A DNA stretch of 64,000 nt from Macrocystis pyrifera (GCA_031763025.1 JASSKH010000017.1:8844254-8908253), one strand, 5' to 3'; positions 25,701 through 36,889 are shown, counted from the stretch's first letter. The notes: a model not told the origin generated them from the letters alone. Numbers and translations: made by a program.

Positions 25701-27235
25701 GGGATTGGCGCCAATGACGTGCTGTATGGTGGGCGAGTTGCCGTCATCGCTGCCGCTGCATGGGTTGTCATCCTTGATGCTGCTGATGATGTTGCTACTG
25801 ATGCTCCTGCTGCCGCTATTGTTGTTGACTCTGCTGCTGCCATTGTTCTTGTTGTTGTTGCTTCTGAGGTTCGACATGCTGGCATCCTGTCCTGCGTCAC
25901 GTTCACCATAGTGGTTGATGTTGCTGATGTCGCGGATGATGTTGCTGTTCCTGTCGCGGTTGCTGCTGGAGAACGAAACCTGCCCATCCTCACGGCGTTG
26001 GGTGCAGTTGAGTTCCTGCGGGAGGGTGCACGTGACCATGACAACATCACAACCGATCAAAGCCGAATGAAGGGGTCGAAGGGTGGGGGGGGCAGAGAGA
26101 GGAGAAGGGATGGGTGAGCAGAGGGTGGAAGCTACAGTATAAATAGGGCAAGACCGTCAGGGAGACAGTTAGTGAAGGATGCATAAACAACAAGCCGTAT
26201 GGACACCGACGAGTACCAGGTAATATGCACAACGTTGCACTCAAAGTTTGGCACTCATTCTACAGTAAACATACAGTGGTGCACTTGGTGTATTTTAACA
26301 CCTATCACTCTGGACGGAAATATAATGACCGTTCAGGAAATCATATGAATACACAGACGGTTCTTAAATTTCCGTCCAGAATGGGGTTTATTTCACTACC
26401 TTGCACTGATGAAGGGGGCTAGCAATTTTGGCCTCCATCATGTACTCTCAACAGGCATGTCGCCTTGGCACTACCTCGCGCTGCTAATAAAATGACGGCA
26501 ATGTCGCAGAACGTAGGGCGGTGTATTCTGTTGCAGCACTGGTGTTCTGGCGTGCAATCCCGCTGCTGGGAACTCGTGGTCTACCTTCGGAACGGCATGC
26601 CCCATCGTGAGGGCATGAGTCGAAAACACTGATGTAGCATGTATTACCCAACGCATGATGTGAATAAATCAAGAGAAAAGACACGAAGGGCCATGAAGGT
26701 GAACACCAGGAATCAGGAAGCCAGGGCACGGATCCATTCGAGAACAGAGGAGAGCGCAGCGGTGGAGATACCGCAAGCCTCTTGTCTCGTTCATACGCGG
26801 CGGGGTTAGTGGAGCAAGCTGGCAGCCATCGTTCGATGTCTGTGGGCGAAGACGAGAGAGACTCCGCACTCTCTACTCGTATCATACTATTAATACCAGT
26901 CTACGCATGACGCCACAAATCGAACTGTACGTTCAATCGTCTACGCGTCTCATTGCATCCCCTCAAAGCCACACAAAGTTCCGGCAGCGTCGTCAAGGAT
27001 CAAGAGCTGGCAGGGCCATCTCAGCCAAACGAGAGCTGTGGTTTTCTCTCCGGCGCCTTCCTTCTGTTTGCAAAAGAAAGACGGCAGAGGGAGAGCTGAG
27101 ACAAAGAGAGAAGGAGAGGGAGAAACAAGACGGTATCACCACTACTACACTGCCTGCCGCTGGGGACAACAGAGGAAGCAAGAACTAGCCCTTGCTTACC
27201 AGCGGGCGGCCGAGGTTTGGGTTGTGCGTCGCCAT
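21536..27235 (-). CDS. Gene L: three-exon coiled-coil protein, left-arm copy
   Basis: Gene model: exon 1 27,235-27,200, exon 2 26,015-25,317, exon 3 22,732-21,536, together about 643 residues. All junctions are phase 0. Donors are CTG|GTAAGC and CAG|GTGGGT; acceptors are a pyrimidine-rich CCCGCAG and ATATTAG. The same junctions occur at mirrored places in gene R, which is the main support. Order in the protein: 12-residue leader, Ser/Asn/Gly-rich region, a helical segment (VGSTVALLSDAQAAVKENIANTQRQ) continuing across the exon 2/3 junction into a coiled coil of about 160 residues, a Ser/Pro-rich linker, then a basic tail with PRRYSARIAAK. No enzyme motif, signal peptide or membrane segment is seen. 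A chromatin-associated structural or scaffold role is an inference from the basic tail. The start codon is the weakest part. Confidence 0.72.
23866..24950. repeat. CACTG pentamer satellite in gene L intron 2
   Basis: More than 1 kb of degenerate tandem pentamers (GCACT/ACACT) fills the intron. Long open frames across it on both strands are artefacts of stop-free 5-base periodicity. The gene R intron has the mirrored satellite at only about 70 bases (30,922-30,990). Confidence 0.9.
24951..25322. repeat. Tandem duplication spanning the gene L exon 2 donor
   Basis: Segments 24,951-25,110 and 25,158-25,322 are direct repeats (GTCAGCTGCTACGTATTGCC, GTCATGCCTGCACAAGCT, ATCCAATTCACCCACCTGACG). The unit includes the 5' splice site, so a second copy of the donor (CAG|GTGGGT on minus) lies at about 25,105 inside the intron. 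Gene R has a single copy. Confidence 0.8.
25317..26015 (-). CDS. Gene L exon 2 (Ser/Asn/Gly-rich)
   Basis: This exon is 233 codons. It starts after the acceptor at 26,016-26,017, preceded by a CT-rich stretch, with ELNCTQRREDG, and ends at ...NTQRQ before the donor GTGGGT at 25,316. Low-complexity Asn/Ser runs are followed by IQHVIGANPW...CGGNDDE...SSETSYEEG, which matches gene R (VQHVSGVDPW...CGGNDGE...SAETSYVEG). It ends in a helix-forming segment that leads into the exon 3 coiled coil. Confidence 0.7.
26310..26382. mobile_element. 73-bp miniature inverted-repeat element
   Basis: The ends TCTGGACGGAAAT / ATTTCCGTCCAGA form an inverted repeat, with inner GACCGTTC / GACGGTTC blocks. It lies in the gene L first-intron region. 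No further copy was seen in the window. Confidence 0.5.
27200..27235 (-). CDS. Gene L exon 1
   Basis: ATG at 27,235 encodes MATHNPNLGRPL and ends at CTG|GTAAGC in phase 0. Gene R encodes MATHNPDLDRQL with the same donor at the mirrored position. The frame stays open upstream in both copies with similar residues, so translation may begin earlier. Confidence 0.55.
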
Positions 27236-27446
27236 ACCAGGTGCTGTTGCTTCTGCTGCTGTTCCTTGTCGTGTGGTCTGCGTTGGTTCTGTCACTTGGC
27301 TAAGAAGGCTCGCTTGCGTGGTTTGGTGTATTGTGGTGAGATGAACTCAAATCATCAACGACCAAATATTCAGAGCCACGACCTACTGTAGGCAATATTT
27401 CGTTTTCGTTCAAACCTAGTGGAGTGTGGTTCCAAGCTTGGATTAG

Positions 27447-28465
27447 TCTGCACTGATTTTTCGGCGCTTCAACACAAACTCATGCTCATCACAACTATTC
27501 TGTAGTGCGTACACGTACAGAGTATTTTATTTGCATTCGGTACCTACTGGGTCCCGCTGTAGTGTGACTCATTTTTCAAAATGTGATTCATTAGCCCGGT
27601 GATCCACCACTCATTTTTCAAAATGAAATGTTGTCCACTAAACATGGTGATCCACCAGCTATTTTTGAAATTGTGATCCACTAGCCCGGTGATCCACCAC
27701 TCATTTTTGACAATGTGATCCACTAAACATGGTGATCCACTAACGCACTACACCGTGTTTCTGTGGTGAGAGGCCCGAATTTAGTACGATGCTAATCGCA
27801 TGTCACTAACTCGTTCTACAGGGAGTTCGGCTGACGCGCTGACGCACTATCATCGCGAGGCCGCGGTCCTTCAATAGTGCGGGCCCCGCATTGTAGCGGG
27901 ACGTTCACGTCTCCATGTCACAACACACGTCAGCTCAGTACATCAGAACAGCCGTAATAGTAGTACTGTAGTACCAGCACACTTCGACACCACTCCTCAG
28001 CTCGCTGGAGCCCCATCTACCAAGCAAAACCGTATATTACTGCAGTAATAAGCACGCTTTCACCGTCATTTCCGCCGGAGCCCGGGATCACCAGGTCATT
28101 AATGCACCCCCAGTATTTAGGTTACGTACGCTGCAATTTACATGAGTGCCCATTGATATCTAGCCCGGGGTACCGCACTACACGGGAACCCATTTTAGTG
28201 CGGTACCGCACTATCCTGTTATAGCGCGGAGTTCCACTGTGTTGCGGGTACAGTTGTCGTGTGGCAAGGCGCCGCACTGCAGCAATGAGGAACACCAAGA
28301 CTACTCCAGGCCTTCCTCATCAAATTTGATGGAGCCCTGCCTCTACTGTACACTATTATATATGAATATGGTATGATATGTCGGTAAGAAATGGACTCAG
28401 TGACATCGACGTTTGATGTATGATGTGTATGCGTTTGTGTGTGAAGCGCAGAAAAAATCAAGATA
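27447..28465. other. Central spacer of the giant palindrome
   Basis: This stretch of about 1 kb separates the two arms and has no mirror partner that I can see. It contains a fragment of the GTGATCCACTAA element (27,560-27,745). It also has several short GC-rich dyads, for example GGTACCGCACTA with TAGTGCGGTACC near 28,169-28,210. I find no coding exon. It lies between the first exons of the two divergent genes. Confidence 0.7.
27560..27745. mobile_element. Terminal fragment of the GTGATCCACTAA element
   Basis: It closely matches the last about 150 bases of the 2.2-kb element (14,990-15,141): CGGTGATCCACCACTCATTT repeated, AAATGTTGTCCACTAAACATGGTGAT, and the terminus CCACTAACGC. Only one end is recognisable. 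It lies in the central spacer of the giant palindrome. Confidence 0.65.
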
Positions 28466-28661
28466 ATCCAAGCTTGGAACCATACCCCGTCACCACACTT
28501 TTCCGTGAAAATAGTCGCATGTGGCGTCGGTCGTCGGGTTGCAATTTGGTCGTTGGCAATTTCAAGTTCTCACCATCACGCAAAGAAGCCTGCTAAGCCA
28601 AGCGAGAGAGACAGCGCAGACCACAGGGCCAGCAACAGCAGCGGAAGCAACAACATCCGAC

Positions 28662-28697
28662 ATGGCGACGCACAACCCAGACCTCGACCGCCAGCTG
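28662..28697 (+). CDS. Gene R exon 1
   Basis: It encodes MATHNPDLDRQL followed by the donor GTAAGC at 28,698, phase 0. It matches gene L exon 1 in length, phase and residues. The open frame extends upstream to about 28,521 with residues resembling the gene L upstream frame (SLLSQ, TAAEAT), so a longer first exon is possible. Confidence 0.55.
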
Positions 28698-31600
28698 GTA
28701 AGCAAGGGCTAGTTGTGCCTGCCTCTCGAGAATTTTGGGGGGCGTGTTCCACCTCGTTGCGCTTTCCCCAGGGGCAAGCAGTAGTGGTCGGCGGTCGTGG
28801 TTTTTCGCCATCTCTCCTTTTTTCTTCGCCTCTGTTCGGTTCTGCTCTGCTCTGCTCTCCGGCATCTTTCTCCTTCTCCCGCCGTTCTTGCGAAAAACAT
28901 TTCAAGTCGCGGGAGAGGAAACCACAGCTCTTCCCGCTGATAAGACACTGCAAACTTTCCGTCTTTGACGATTCTCTAGGAGGGCCACTTATATATCTGA
29001 GGCGTAGTAACCTGAACTCACTATGTAGTATACGAGCATCGTGTGTAGATATTGGTGGTGCGATACGTAGAGAGTGCGGTGTCTCTCTTGTCTTGCCCAG
29101 CAGTCGAACGATGAACGCCCGCCTTCCCCAGCAACCCAACAGCATGTGGGCGAGAACGAGTCTTGCGGTATCTCCGCCGCCGTGCCTTCTCTCTTCTGGC
29201 ACGGCGCTGTGTCCTGGTTTGGTGCTTACTGTTGTTTACTCAGTCCGGCATACCTGGTATATCCGATCAACAGGAGCCTTTATACTTCACACCTCCCGTG
29301 TATTTGTTTATATTTTGTTGTTCCCATTCGTTCGCTGCCCGAACTCTCGTATATCTCTCATCCATTGTTCCCGATCTGGCTGCATGTTTGCTCAAGTGAG
29401 GCTACGCATTCCTGTATGCGAGATTGCAAGGTCGCATCGCCAGATCACCGATGCAATCTATCTCGGAATACATCGTTTCACGCACTCCCGTGTATGCAAT
29501 CGTTCTGAAACCCTTGCGGCACGAGGTCGCGCCAAGGCAACAAGTATACACGTATAGGCCTGCGACGAAGGGCCATCTTAGACCAGGCTTTAGAGTGGAA
29601 TCGCCGATAGGTGTGCCTGACGGCGCCTGAATTGCCGTCCCCTGGCCTATTTTATGTCCAGAGTGCATGCTGGAGGCAGATACCGTACTTATAGTCTACT
29701 CTTCACCAACGCCAGGTCCATGAAAAATTGAAAAAATGTTTCTGCACCACCACAAGTGCATCAAGTGCTTTATCCCAAGTATATATATAATACAGTTAGT
29801 ACTACCTGGCCGTCCACAGTAGTAACATGAGTGAGGTTCATTTTTTGTGCACTGAACGGTGCCAGGTAAACTATTTCCATGGTCTACGCCGCTGATTCAT
29901 GGTGCGCTCTTCAGTCATTGATAGCCTGACGATTTCCTCCCTCCGTCTACCCCTGCTTTTCGGTTCTGATCGGTTGTGGTGGTACCATGACGACCAGTCT
30001 CCTCTAGTGGGAACACATCTTCTCCCGAGGCCGGCCGATCTATCCCATCGTGTCGCGGACAAGTGTTCCTCCTCGTCCTTCGATGTCAGCCTCACCTACA
30101 GCAGTACCAGTAGTAACTACGACCACCATGTCCGTCGCGATGCCGGTGCAAAGGGCACCACCAGCAACAGCAACAGCAACAGTCACAGCAATAGCAGCAG
30201 CAACAGCACCGGCAACAACCCCAGCCCCGTACAGCACGTCAGCGGTGTCGACCCCTGGTGCCTCGGCAACAAGGGGCAGGCTGGTTGCGGCGGAAACGAC
30301 GGCGAGGAGAAGGGAGAATGCGGCTCGGCTGAGACGAGTTACGTGGAAGGGTTTACACAGATGTTAGACGGAATTTTCGTGGACATCGACAGTTGCCCGG
30401 GTATGAACACTGTCATCGGCAAGAGAACCGATACTGGTGCGGAAGAAGTAATGACGGTGGGCAGCACGGTGGCCTTGGTATCTGAAGCGCAGGCAGCGGT
30501 GCAGGAGCAGATGGCCAGCATGCAGCGCCAGGTGGGTGAAGTGGATATTACGAGCGTGCTGTTTGAATGTCACCTATACCTGGTACAAGTATAGAATGCG
30601 AGTCATGGCTCATGAAACAGCATACAATAATAAGCACCGAAATACATACTTGTTGTGGTTCTGTGTGCACTTGTGCAAACGGTTTAGAAAGTGAAACCCA
30701 CTGGTTGGTACTGTCGTAGAAGATAAGAATACCGCATGCAGTGCTTCGTGTTTTATTAATCGTTTTGTTGTACAGCAAGTATTGTTGTATGCATCACTAC
30801 ACTCGTAAGTATCTAGAGAATGTATAATGTAGAATGGTGTTGATCGCGTGGTTGGCGCGGCTGATTTGCATATATCAGTTTTACCGACGTCACGTGTAAT
30901 TGTAGTAGTGCAGTCATCGTGCAGTGCAATGCTAAGTGCAGTGCAGTGCACTGCAGTGTAGTGCAGTGCAGTATAGTGCAGTGCAGTGTGGCCATATTTT
31001 TTTGCTTGTAAATCTTACGACGATGACAGTGGTCGATGAAGTTGGTCCTACCTGCCTCCTCGCCCTCCCGTGCGCCGTAGATGTTTTTTAAGGGTGCAAT
31101 GCAGGGCGGTTTCCCTGCCTTTTAGAAGACTCGTACGTCGATGGTGTTTACGTTACACACTGGCGATGGTTCAGCTGACTCTCTAGTCCGACTTTAGTGA
31201 GGTGGTCAAAAAAGGATATATGTCCTACCGCAATGAAGGAGAGCCGGTTAATACAACAAGAAGTAGAAGCAACAAGGCGGAATATGTCAACGCACTTTCT
31301 TATGAGATTATTCTGGGATGCCGCTAATGGTATAATGAGTGCTGGAACCATGTAGCTATTAATAGCTTTCATCGAGTAATGGTACGTGCGGGCAGGAGTA
31401 TGTACAGCGCGTCACTTTCACCACCTTAGGCGGGATTATCTCGCGGGAGACTCCCTCGCCTATTTCGTGTTTATGTGTGATAAAGCCTGCTTCTCTCAAC
31501 ACCATTTGGTCCAATTTCGATCATTCGAGTAGGTCATACATCTCTTACGACACAAATGTAGGAGTGATTTTCCCCGCCATCACGAAGCTTGACCCGTGAA

Positions 31601-32972
31601 GGAACAAGAAGCGTGCTCAGTGTAGAAATCACAGCACTATTACCACTACTACAGGACATGGTGCAGATACTGCAGCCGTTTGGGTCATTGCAGCAGCTAC
31701 AACTATGCTCTGCCGTTCGTCTTGGGATGTAGAAACCGACATCATTGATCGATCGATTTCCCCTTTATTGGCGGTCGTGACGTCCTTACTTCAATGTGAG
31801 CTACAAACCAACATACTATATTTATGGAAACACCCACACATTCCAAAGGTGTGTCACTGCAACTGTTCTAGAATCGAGCTTACTTATTGTTGTCATTCCG
31901 TTGTTTTCAAATGCAGGAGCGCATCTTGGGCGAGGCGAAGGTGGTCCTTAGGATTCTCGCCGAACGGCTTTACACCAGCGAAGAAGAGAAAAATAAACTG
32001 GTGTTCGCTAACGATGAGATTAGCGTAAAGCTCATGGTAATGGAAGAGGAAGAGGAAGCCCGCACGAGCAGCAAGGATGACTCCAAGCAGATTGTCGAGT
32101 TGACCCGCCGAGCAGAAGAATTCGAGGCCGCAAAGGACCACTTCGGTAAGGAGAACGCGACCCTGGCCGCTGCCGTATCTGAGGAAAAACGCGTTAACCG
32201 TGCCCTGTGCGCGGAGATTTCCTTCCTAAAGGCAGAGTTGGCCAAAGGGAAAAACGCTGAGGCATCCAATCCCGAGGACGGTTGCAAGGCGACACGTTCC
32301 TCCGCTTCCACTACCCCTATCGCTCAGGCCACCGTCGCTGCCGCTGAAATGCCCCGGAGTACCGCCCCCCGCCCCCTCGCCGCCGTAGACCCTAACTCCG
32401 AGAAGAAGTGCGGCAACGGCGGCAAGTCACCTTCTCCGGTTACCTATCAGACTACGTTGAGGGACGGCCAGGGACAGCGCACCCCCGTGTCCAAGCCTCC
32501 TCCCCCTTCGACTGATGGTACTGGTGCCCTCCGATGCAGAGCCGAAGTGTCGCCGTCAATCGTGTACAGCCCTCTGTCAGAGGTCTCCTTCAACCGCAGC
32601 TGCTGCATTACCACCGCGCCACTCAAGGTGGAGAGTCCTGTGCAGAACAACGTCTCCACTAGCCACGACTACAAGAACAAGGCCATCTCACCGGCGATCG
32701 AGAGCCCAGTGCGGCAGATGGCGCCCGCCCCTCGCCGCTACAGAGCTCGCATCGCCGCTAAATCTGGAGGATATGCGGCGCCACCCCCGCGCCGTTTCAG
32801 CGCTCGCATCGCCGCTAAGGCTAGCCGGGACAGCACTGCCACTGGTCAGGGGAGCGTCGCAACCCGCAAGACTAGGCGTATGGAGGACGAGAGCCCCTTG
32901 TCGTCGCTGCGGGTGACTCGCTCAGCTTCTCGGGCTGCGGAGAAGGCCGCCATAGCTGCTGACAAGCGGTAA
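28662..32972 (+). CDS. Gene R: three-exon coiled-coil protein, right-arm copy
   Basis: This is the mirror copy of gene L, transcribed in the opposite direction. Exon 1 is 28,662-28,697, exon 2 begins near 30,007 and ends at 30,531, and exon 3 is 31,917-32,972. Junctions: CTG|GTAAGC, then CAG|GTGGGT in phase 0, then ATGCAG|GAG in phase 0. The exon 2 acceptor is uncertain. CTCCTCTAG at 29,998-30,006 lies at the position of the gene L acceptor but enters the conserved frame out of phase, so either another acceptor is used or there is a frame lesion. Total is about 535-540 residues. Introns are shorter than in gene L (intron 2 is 1.39 kb against 2.58 kb) because the CACTG satellite is small here. 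Domain order is as in gene L, with one coiled-coil unit instead of two and two RRY/RRF motifs instead of one. Confidence 0.7.
30007..30531 (+). CDS. Gene R exon 2 (Ser/Asn-rich); start uncertain
   Basis: The frame that is open into the donor at 30,532 encodes SNSNSNSHSNSSSNSTGNN, then PVQHVSGVDPWCLG, CGGNDGEEKGECGSAETSYVEG and VGSTVALVSEAQAAVQEQMASMQRQ, clearly homologous to gene L exon 2. The 5' boundary is not secure: the best acceptor by position is CTCCTCTAG ending at 30,006. The same stretch is also open in a second frame (Thr/Ala/Pro-rich), which I consider a low-complexity shadow. Confidence 0.6.
30922..30990. repeat. Short CACTG satellite in gene R intron 2
   Basis: CAGTG pentamers on plus, the mirrored counterpart of the large gene L satellite. 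Its presence in both introns indicates that a seed existed before the arms diverged. Confidence 0.8.
31917..32972 (+). CDS. Gene R exon 3 (coiled coil and basic tail)
   Basis: This exon is 351 codons plus stop, following a strong acceptor (TTGTTTTCAAATGCAG ending at 31,916). It begins ERILGEAKVVLRILAERL, then EEEKNKLVFANDE as in gene L (EKENLVFANDE). A single coiled-coil unit (DDSKQIVELTRRAEEFEAA) and the linker VSPSIVYSPLSEVS...NNVSTSHDYKNKAISP follow. The tail has a duplicated motif, RRYRARIAAK (32,733-32,762) and RRFSARIAAK (32,790-32,819), then VTRSASRAAEKAA...ADKR. The end is at the same residue as gene L. Confidence 0.82.
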   Translation, partial: ERILGEAKVVLRILAERLYTSEEEKNKLVFANDEISVKLMVMEEEEEARTSSKDDSKQIVELTRRAEEFEAAKDHFGKENATLAAAVSEEKRVNRALCAEISFLKAELAKGKNAEASNPEDGCKATRSSASTTPIAQATVAAAEMPRSTAPRPLAAVDPNSEKKCGNGGKSPSPVTYQTTLRDGQGQRTPVSKPPPPSTDGTGALRCRAEVSPSIVYSPLSEVSFNRSCCITTAPLKVESPVQNNVSTSHDYKNKAISPAIESPVRQMAPAPRRYRARIAAKSGGYAAPPPRRFSARIAAKASRDSTATGQGSVATRKTRRMEDESPLSSLRVTRSASRAAEKAAIAADKR

Positions 32973-35900
32973 GAACCAGGCCTGCAGGGGGTTAGTAAAA
33001 GTTGATGTAGGCAATTGTAGAGTTGCTGAGGTGTACTGCCGAGGATTGGGGTCGGCACCAGGAGAAGCGCCGAGAGCAACTTATGCTCCGTCTGAAATGT
33101 GTGTGGTGCCTTGTGATGCTGTCTGCAGTGGCGCATACCGAGTGCTGTCAGTGTTGCGTGCATAGCCGGGGAGCCATATATATACATGTATTATACATCT
33201 CACCTACGAGAATCTCCTCCGTTCCCGAACCTCACCCCTCCCCTCCCCAGCGCAGTCATAGCACGGTAGCGTACCTACTGCATCGTTTGGGCACAAAACA
33301 CGTAGGGTATGTTTCATTAACAATTATATTCGCCTGTTGGTCTAGCTCTCATAATTTCTGGGGTCACAAAGAAGGTGAGTCTCCTCTCCCTTCTGGCCTA
33401 CCCCTGTTCATACTTTTTTATTCTCAAATACTGCGTACTCGGTCCAGCACTCCTGAGTATGGTCGATGGGCGTCACTTTTTTCTTGCTCAACGCTGTCTG
33501 CGCGGTTTACCGTCGACGTTTCTCTCAACCTCGATAGATTCGCTTCGTGCTTTCGAACATATCCCATCAGCTATCAAGTGCCCCGGGTGTAGTTAGAAGA
33601 TGCAAGACGCCAAAAACGAATGCCTGTCGTTTTGGGGAACTCGTATATTGTATGTGCAAGCTACCTTAACATGCTACTACTAATTTCTCGAACAAACTTC
33701 ATGTCTTTGCCGATCTGAACCCTATTTTCAGGCTGACCTCCGAGCCCATGGTTAAGGATCGCAAGCGCTTCATGCGGTTCTGATGGAGCAGACTCGCTAG
33801 ATTTTCGGTCCATGATGACAGGCTTTCGTTCACCCACGGCCTCGTACTCCAGAGCGACCACGGGAACCCCTCGCATTGTTTGGGTTCGCGTGTGTTTGCT
33901 CAGTTCGATTGTGGCCATTGTGGTTGCTGCCGGTACCGAAAGTGTAATACGAGACGGAACGATTGCATCCTGTAGCTGTACCCGTAGATGTACTGTCGTT
34001 GCTCGCGTATGCAGAGAATGCGTACTGATGTATGTTGTATGAGCGCTATATCTATATCTATATATATGTATGAAACCGTGCCTCGAGGGACGTATGCATG
34101 GAATAGGGGTTTCAGTATGTGGTGTCCTCGAACCCACTGTAAGCTAGATACATAAATGCTGCTGACGGGTTGTGTTACAAAGTTCCTGCGGAACAAGATC
34201 GTAAGACCAGAAGGCGAATTGGTAGCGAGAGGTGGTTTCGTTGTTTAGTCATGATCTGTAGGCATCGGTGCCAGCAGCGCCCTCGCAGGTTCTCCCCGTC
34301 AGGAACGCTGAGGTCAGATGTGCTTGTGTTGGAATGATATTACTGAACAACACGGGGGCAGAGATCGTACACCATAGCCACGTTCACGTCCCGTGTCTAC
34401 CCTCAAAAACATGACTCGAGGCGTTGCCGACTAGTCAGTCCCCGAGGGTGAGAAATGGGTAAAGCAATATCGGGCAAGAGAGCTATCGTGTAAGACGTAG
34501 GGTCGGCTCTCTTGCTTGTTGGAAGCGTATTGGGCGCTGGATAGGATGGCGTGTTTTGGTTCACGATGAGACAGCGAAGGTAAGTCATGATTTGTTGGTT
34601 CCCAATCCAAGAGTGCTTTCGGTGATCACCCACAAGATGCATTATTCTCGACAGCTGTCTTGCCGACGGGGTGAAGAGGAGGATACATCGTGCCCGGCAG
34701 TATTCCCACTTTTTATCTCTCGATTTAGTCCACATTTTGTTTCGCAGGACGCGCTTTGGGTTTCGGACTCGGTTGGGATATTTTGTTGGGGTGAGCAGGG
34801 AAGCAACCCATGGTTTGTTGGTTTCCAAACCATGGATACTTCCGTGCCCATCCACAAGGTATCCTGACGGTGTTCCATAGCCTGTTGGCCAACGTAGCGC
34901 AGTGGACTACTTCTGCGAAAGGGGGGAGTACAGTGTTTACCACGATGAACACTTTTGTTGGCTTTGCTTCCGGATGTCTTTGTGGCAGTTCTGTTTTCGA
35001 AAGCTGACTCAGTTTGTCGTCTTGAGGCATGGGAGGGGGATAGATTCAAGACCAATCTGTACGGAGGCATCATAACCACGTCAAGTATTGTGATCAGCGT
35101 TGTTGTCTTTATGGTGTTGTTTCTGTGGCATGCTTGGCCTACCCCATGAGGGGTGCCAGGAAATGTGAGGGCGTGATGGGAAGGAGGGAGGAGGGGAGAC
35201 AGGAGGGACGCGGTCGAAGGGTCGGGACAGTTGTGAAGGAGCTGTCAATGTCTATGGTGCGGTTGGCTTTCACTGTTATGCGGTTTTTTGGTGTGCATCG
35301 ATTGACCGTGCTCGCAGGTCCCGTGGTGGGCAAGATGGGGCTAGACTCTAGGGACAACACTGAATGCGTGCATGTCTGTGTATGGATATTGACGTTTTTG
35401 TGTGATTTGGGAGCTACACGACATTCAAGTGCTGCTTGAATTGTTTGGGCTATATTTCCCGTCTTCTGCCCCCCCACCCGACGCGGACGACTGTGGTAAA
35501 AGTTGTATGCGGGTATATAGGTGGTGTAAGTGGCAGCCATACATGTCTTTCTAACAGCCAAGCTTCTTCTTAGCAGAATAGACGGTATAAGTTTTGTGGA
35601 TGGTGGCATTGGCTCTACGACACCGGGACTCCTGGTACAAAACTTCCGCAGAGAAGAACTTACGGCATAGCAGCAGCGGGGACGTGTCGTGGGCATCGTT
35701 TCATGTGCTTCTAATGGTGGTACGCTTGGTTGTGGTCGCTTAGCATAGGCATATCTTGAAGATGCAAGGGAAGGGGGGGGGGTATGTGTAGAAAGACTGA
35801 TCGTGAAAAAGGATTTTTCGGTTGAATATCATCGCTCTTGTGGGAGATGGGAAGGCCTTGTTGCAGTGGGTAACTACTAGTGTATAGTAAACTACCGGGC

Positions 35901-36889
35901 AGCATCGGCTACACATAGCAACTGAGTATGAGCAGAAGCCACAAGCAATAAATAAGAACAATACTGTGGGCAACAATAGCTGGTTACTCCAACTCCTGTG
36001 AAAATATACCTGGCACACACGAAATCCTGAAAACTAACCGACACTGCGATATCCTACCGCTATGTAGCCTTGAACTGATAACTGTAACAAAATGTGGGTG
36101 TACTAGCATACATTTTATCAACACAATAATGGTAGTAGAGACAGCTCTCGTGATCAACGGGTGGCCTGAAGAGAGGCGTCTCTTATCTGTATGACCGTCA
36201 CGCGTGAACGGGGCTCAAATAAACGTATTGTCGTGGAGAGGTGGAGGGGGGTGTCTAACGCGCGGTCCGTACGTACTCGACAGAAAAAAAAGAAACGATA
36301 AGGCACGAAAACGTGTCGACGAAGTATTTCCAGCTTACCGTGTACGGCTCATGCACCCTTGAGATCGAAGCATCGAATACTTGAGGAGACGGTGACTTTG
36401 AGCGATACCGAAGGTCCCCTACCGACGCTCGACGAGACATGGAAACATATACCATCACAGCATGTCGACGGTAGCAACAGTCGCGGCCGAACCACAGGCA
36501 AAACACGTATACGTTGAACGAAACGGATGAAGCGGTGGTGGCGGTACAGCGCCTCCTTGGATGTACAGGGGGGGGGGGCAGGCAAACAACATCATCAACA
36601 ACAGCAACGACATCAATGTTTAGTGACATCGGCATCATAATAAGGCGACACGATGTTGCTGGCACGGTCGGAAAATCACAATGGACGACGCAACGCCTCG
36701 GCATTCCTCTAGGGAAGCCTGGCCACCCACCGCTTGCTTGCCGCCTTGACCGGCATCGGAAACTCTTCGAGCTTCGCTGGTACTGCATGTTCAAGAGCGG
36801 CATATTTCTGGCGGTTGTGTCTCGCTGGGCCAGAGCTTGCATATCGAGAGCTTGGGCAACTACGTGTTTGAGTGGTTTGATGATTTGAG
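32973..36889. other. Right-arm region downstream of gene R, no gene seen
   Basis: Mirror of 17,700-21,535, holding the gene R 3' untranslated region at its start. Short frames do not persist between arms. AT-rich microsatellite (TATATCTATATCTATA) occurs near 34,050. Confidence 0.45.

Larger units (their letters stand above)
1..27446. repeat. Left arm of giant inverted duplication
   Basis: Read as reverse complement, this interval aligns collinearly with 28,466-50,434. Landmark pairs checked by eye: base 1 with about 50,434; 2,880-3,050 with 49,180-49,330; 4,800-5,200 with 45,200-45,600; 6,200-6,690 with 44,280-44,740; 9,066-9,690 with 43,450-44,070; 10,230-10,450 with 41,210-41,410; 11,400-11,790 with 39,640-40,070; 17,700-18,050 with 36,340-36,850; 19,500-20,130 with 34,420-35,060; 21,536-22,732 with 31,917-32,972; 27,200-27,446 with 28,466-28,700. 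Identity is partial, with many arm-specific insertions. The outer end is not reached in the window. Exact breakpoints and percent identity need an alignment. Confidence 0.93.
27236..28661. promoter_or_regulatory. Shared upstream region of divergent genes L and R
   Basis: Gene L starts at 27,235 reading left and gene R at 28,662 reading right, so any core promoters lie in this interval, which contains the palindrome centre. Sequence just upstream of each ATG is conserved between arms and stays open in frame (SLLSQ..., TAAEAT...). The true start codons could therefore lie further upstream, for example near 28,521 for gene R. No certain TATA box or initiator was identified; this is placement by gene geometry only. 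Confidence 0.3.

Noticed and set aside
28505..29557. 350-codon plus-strand frame
   Set aside because: It runs through the gene R exon 1 donor and first intron in another frame and has no counterpart frame in the left arm.
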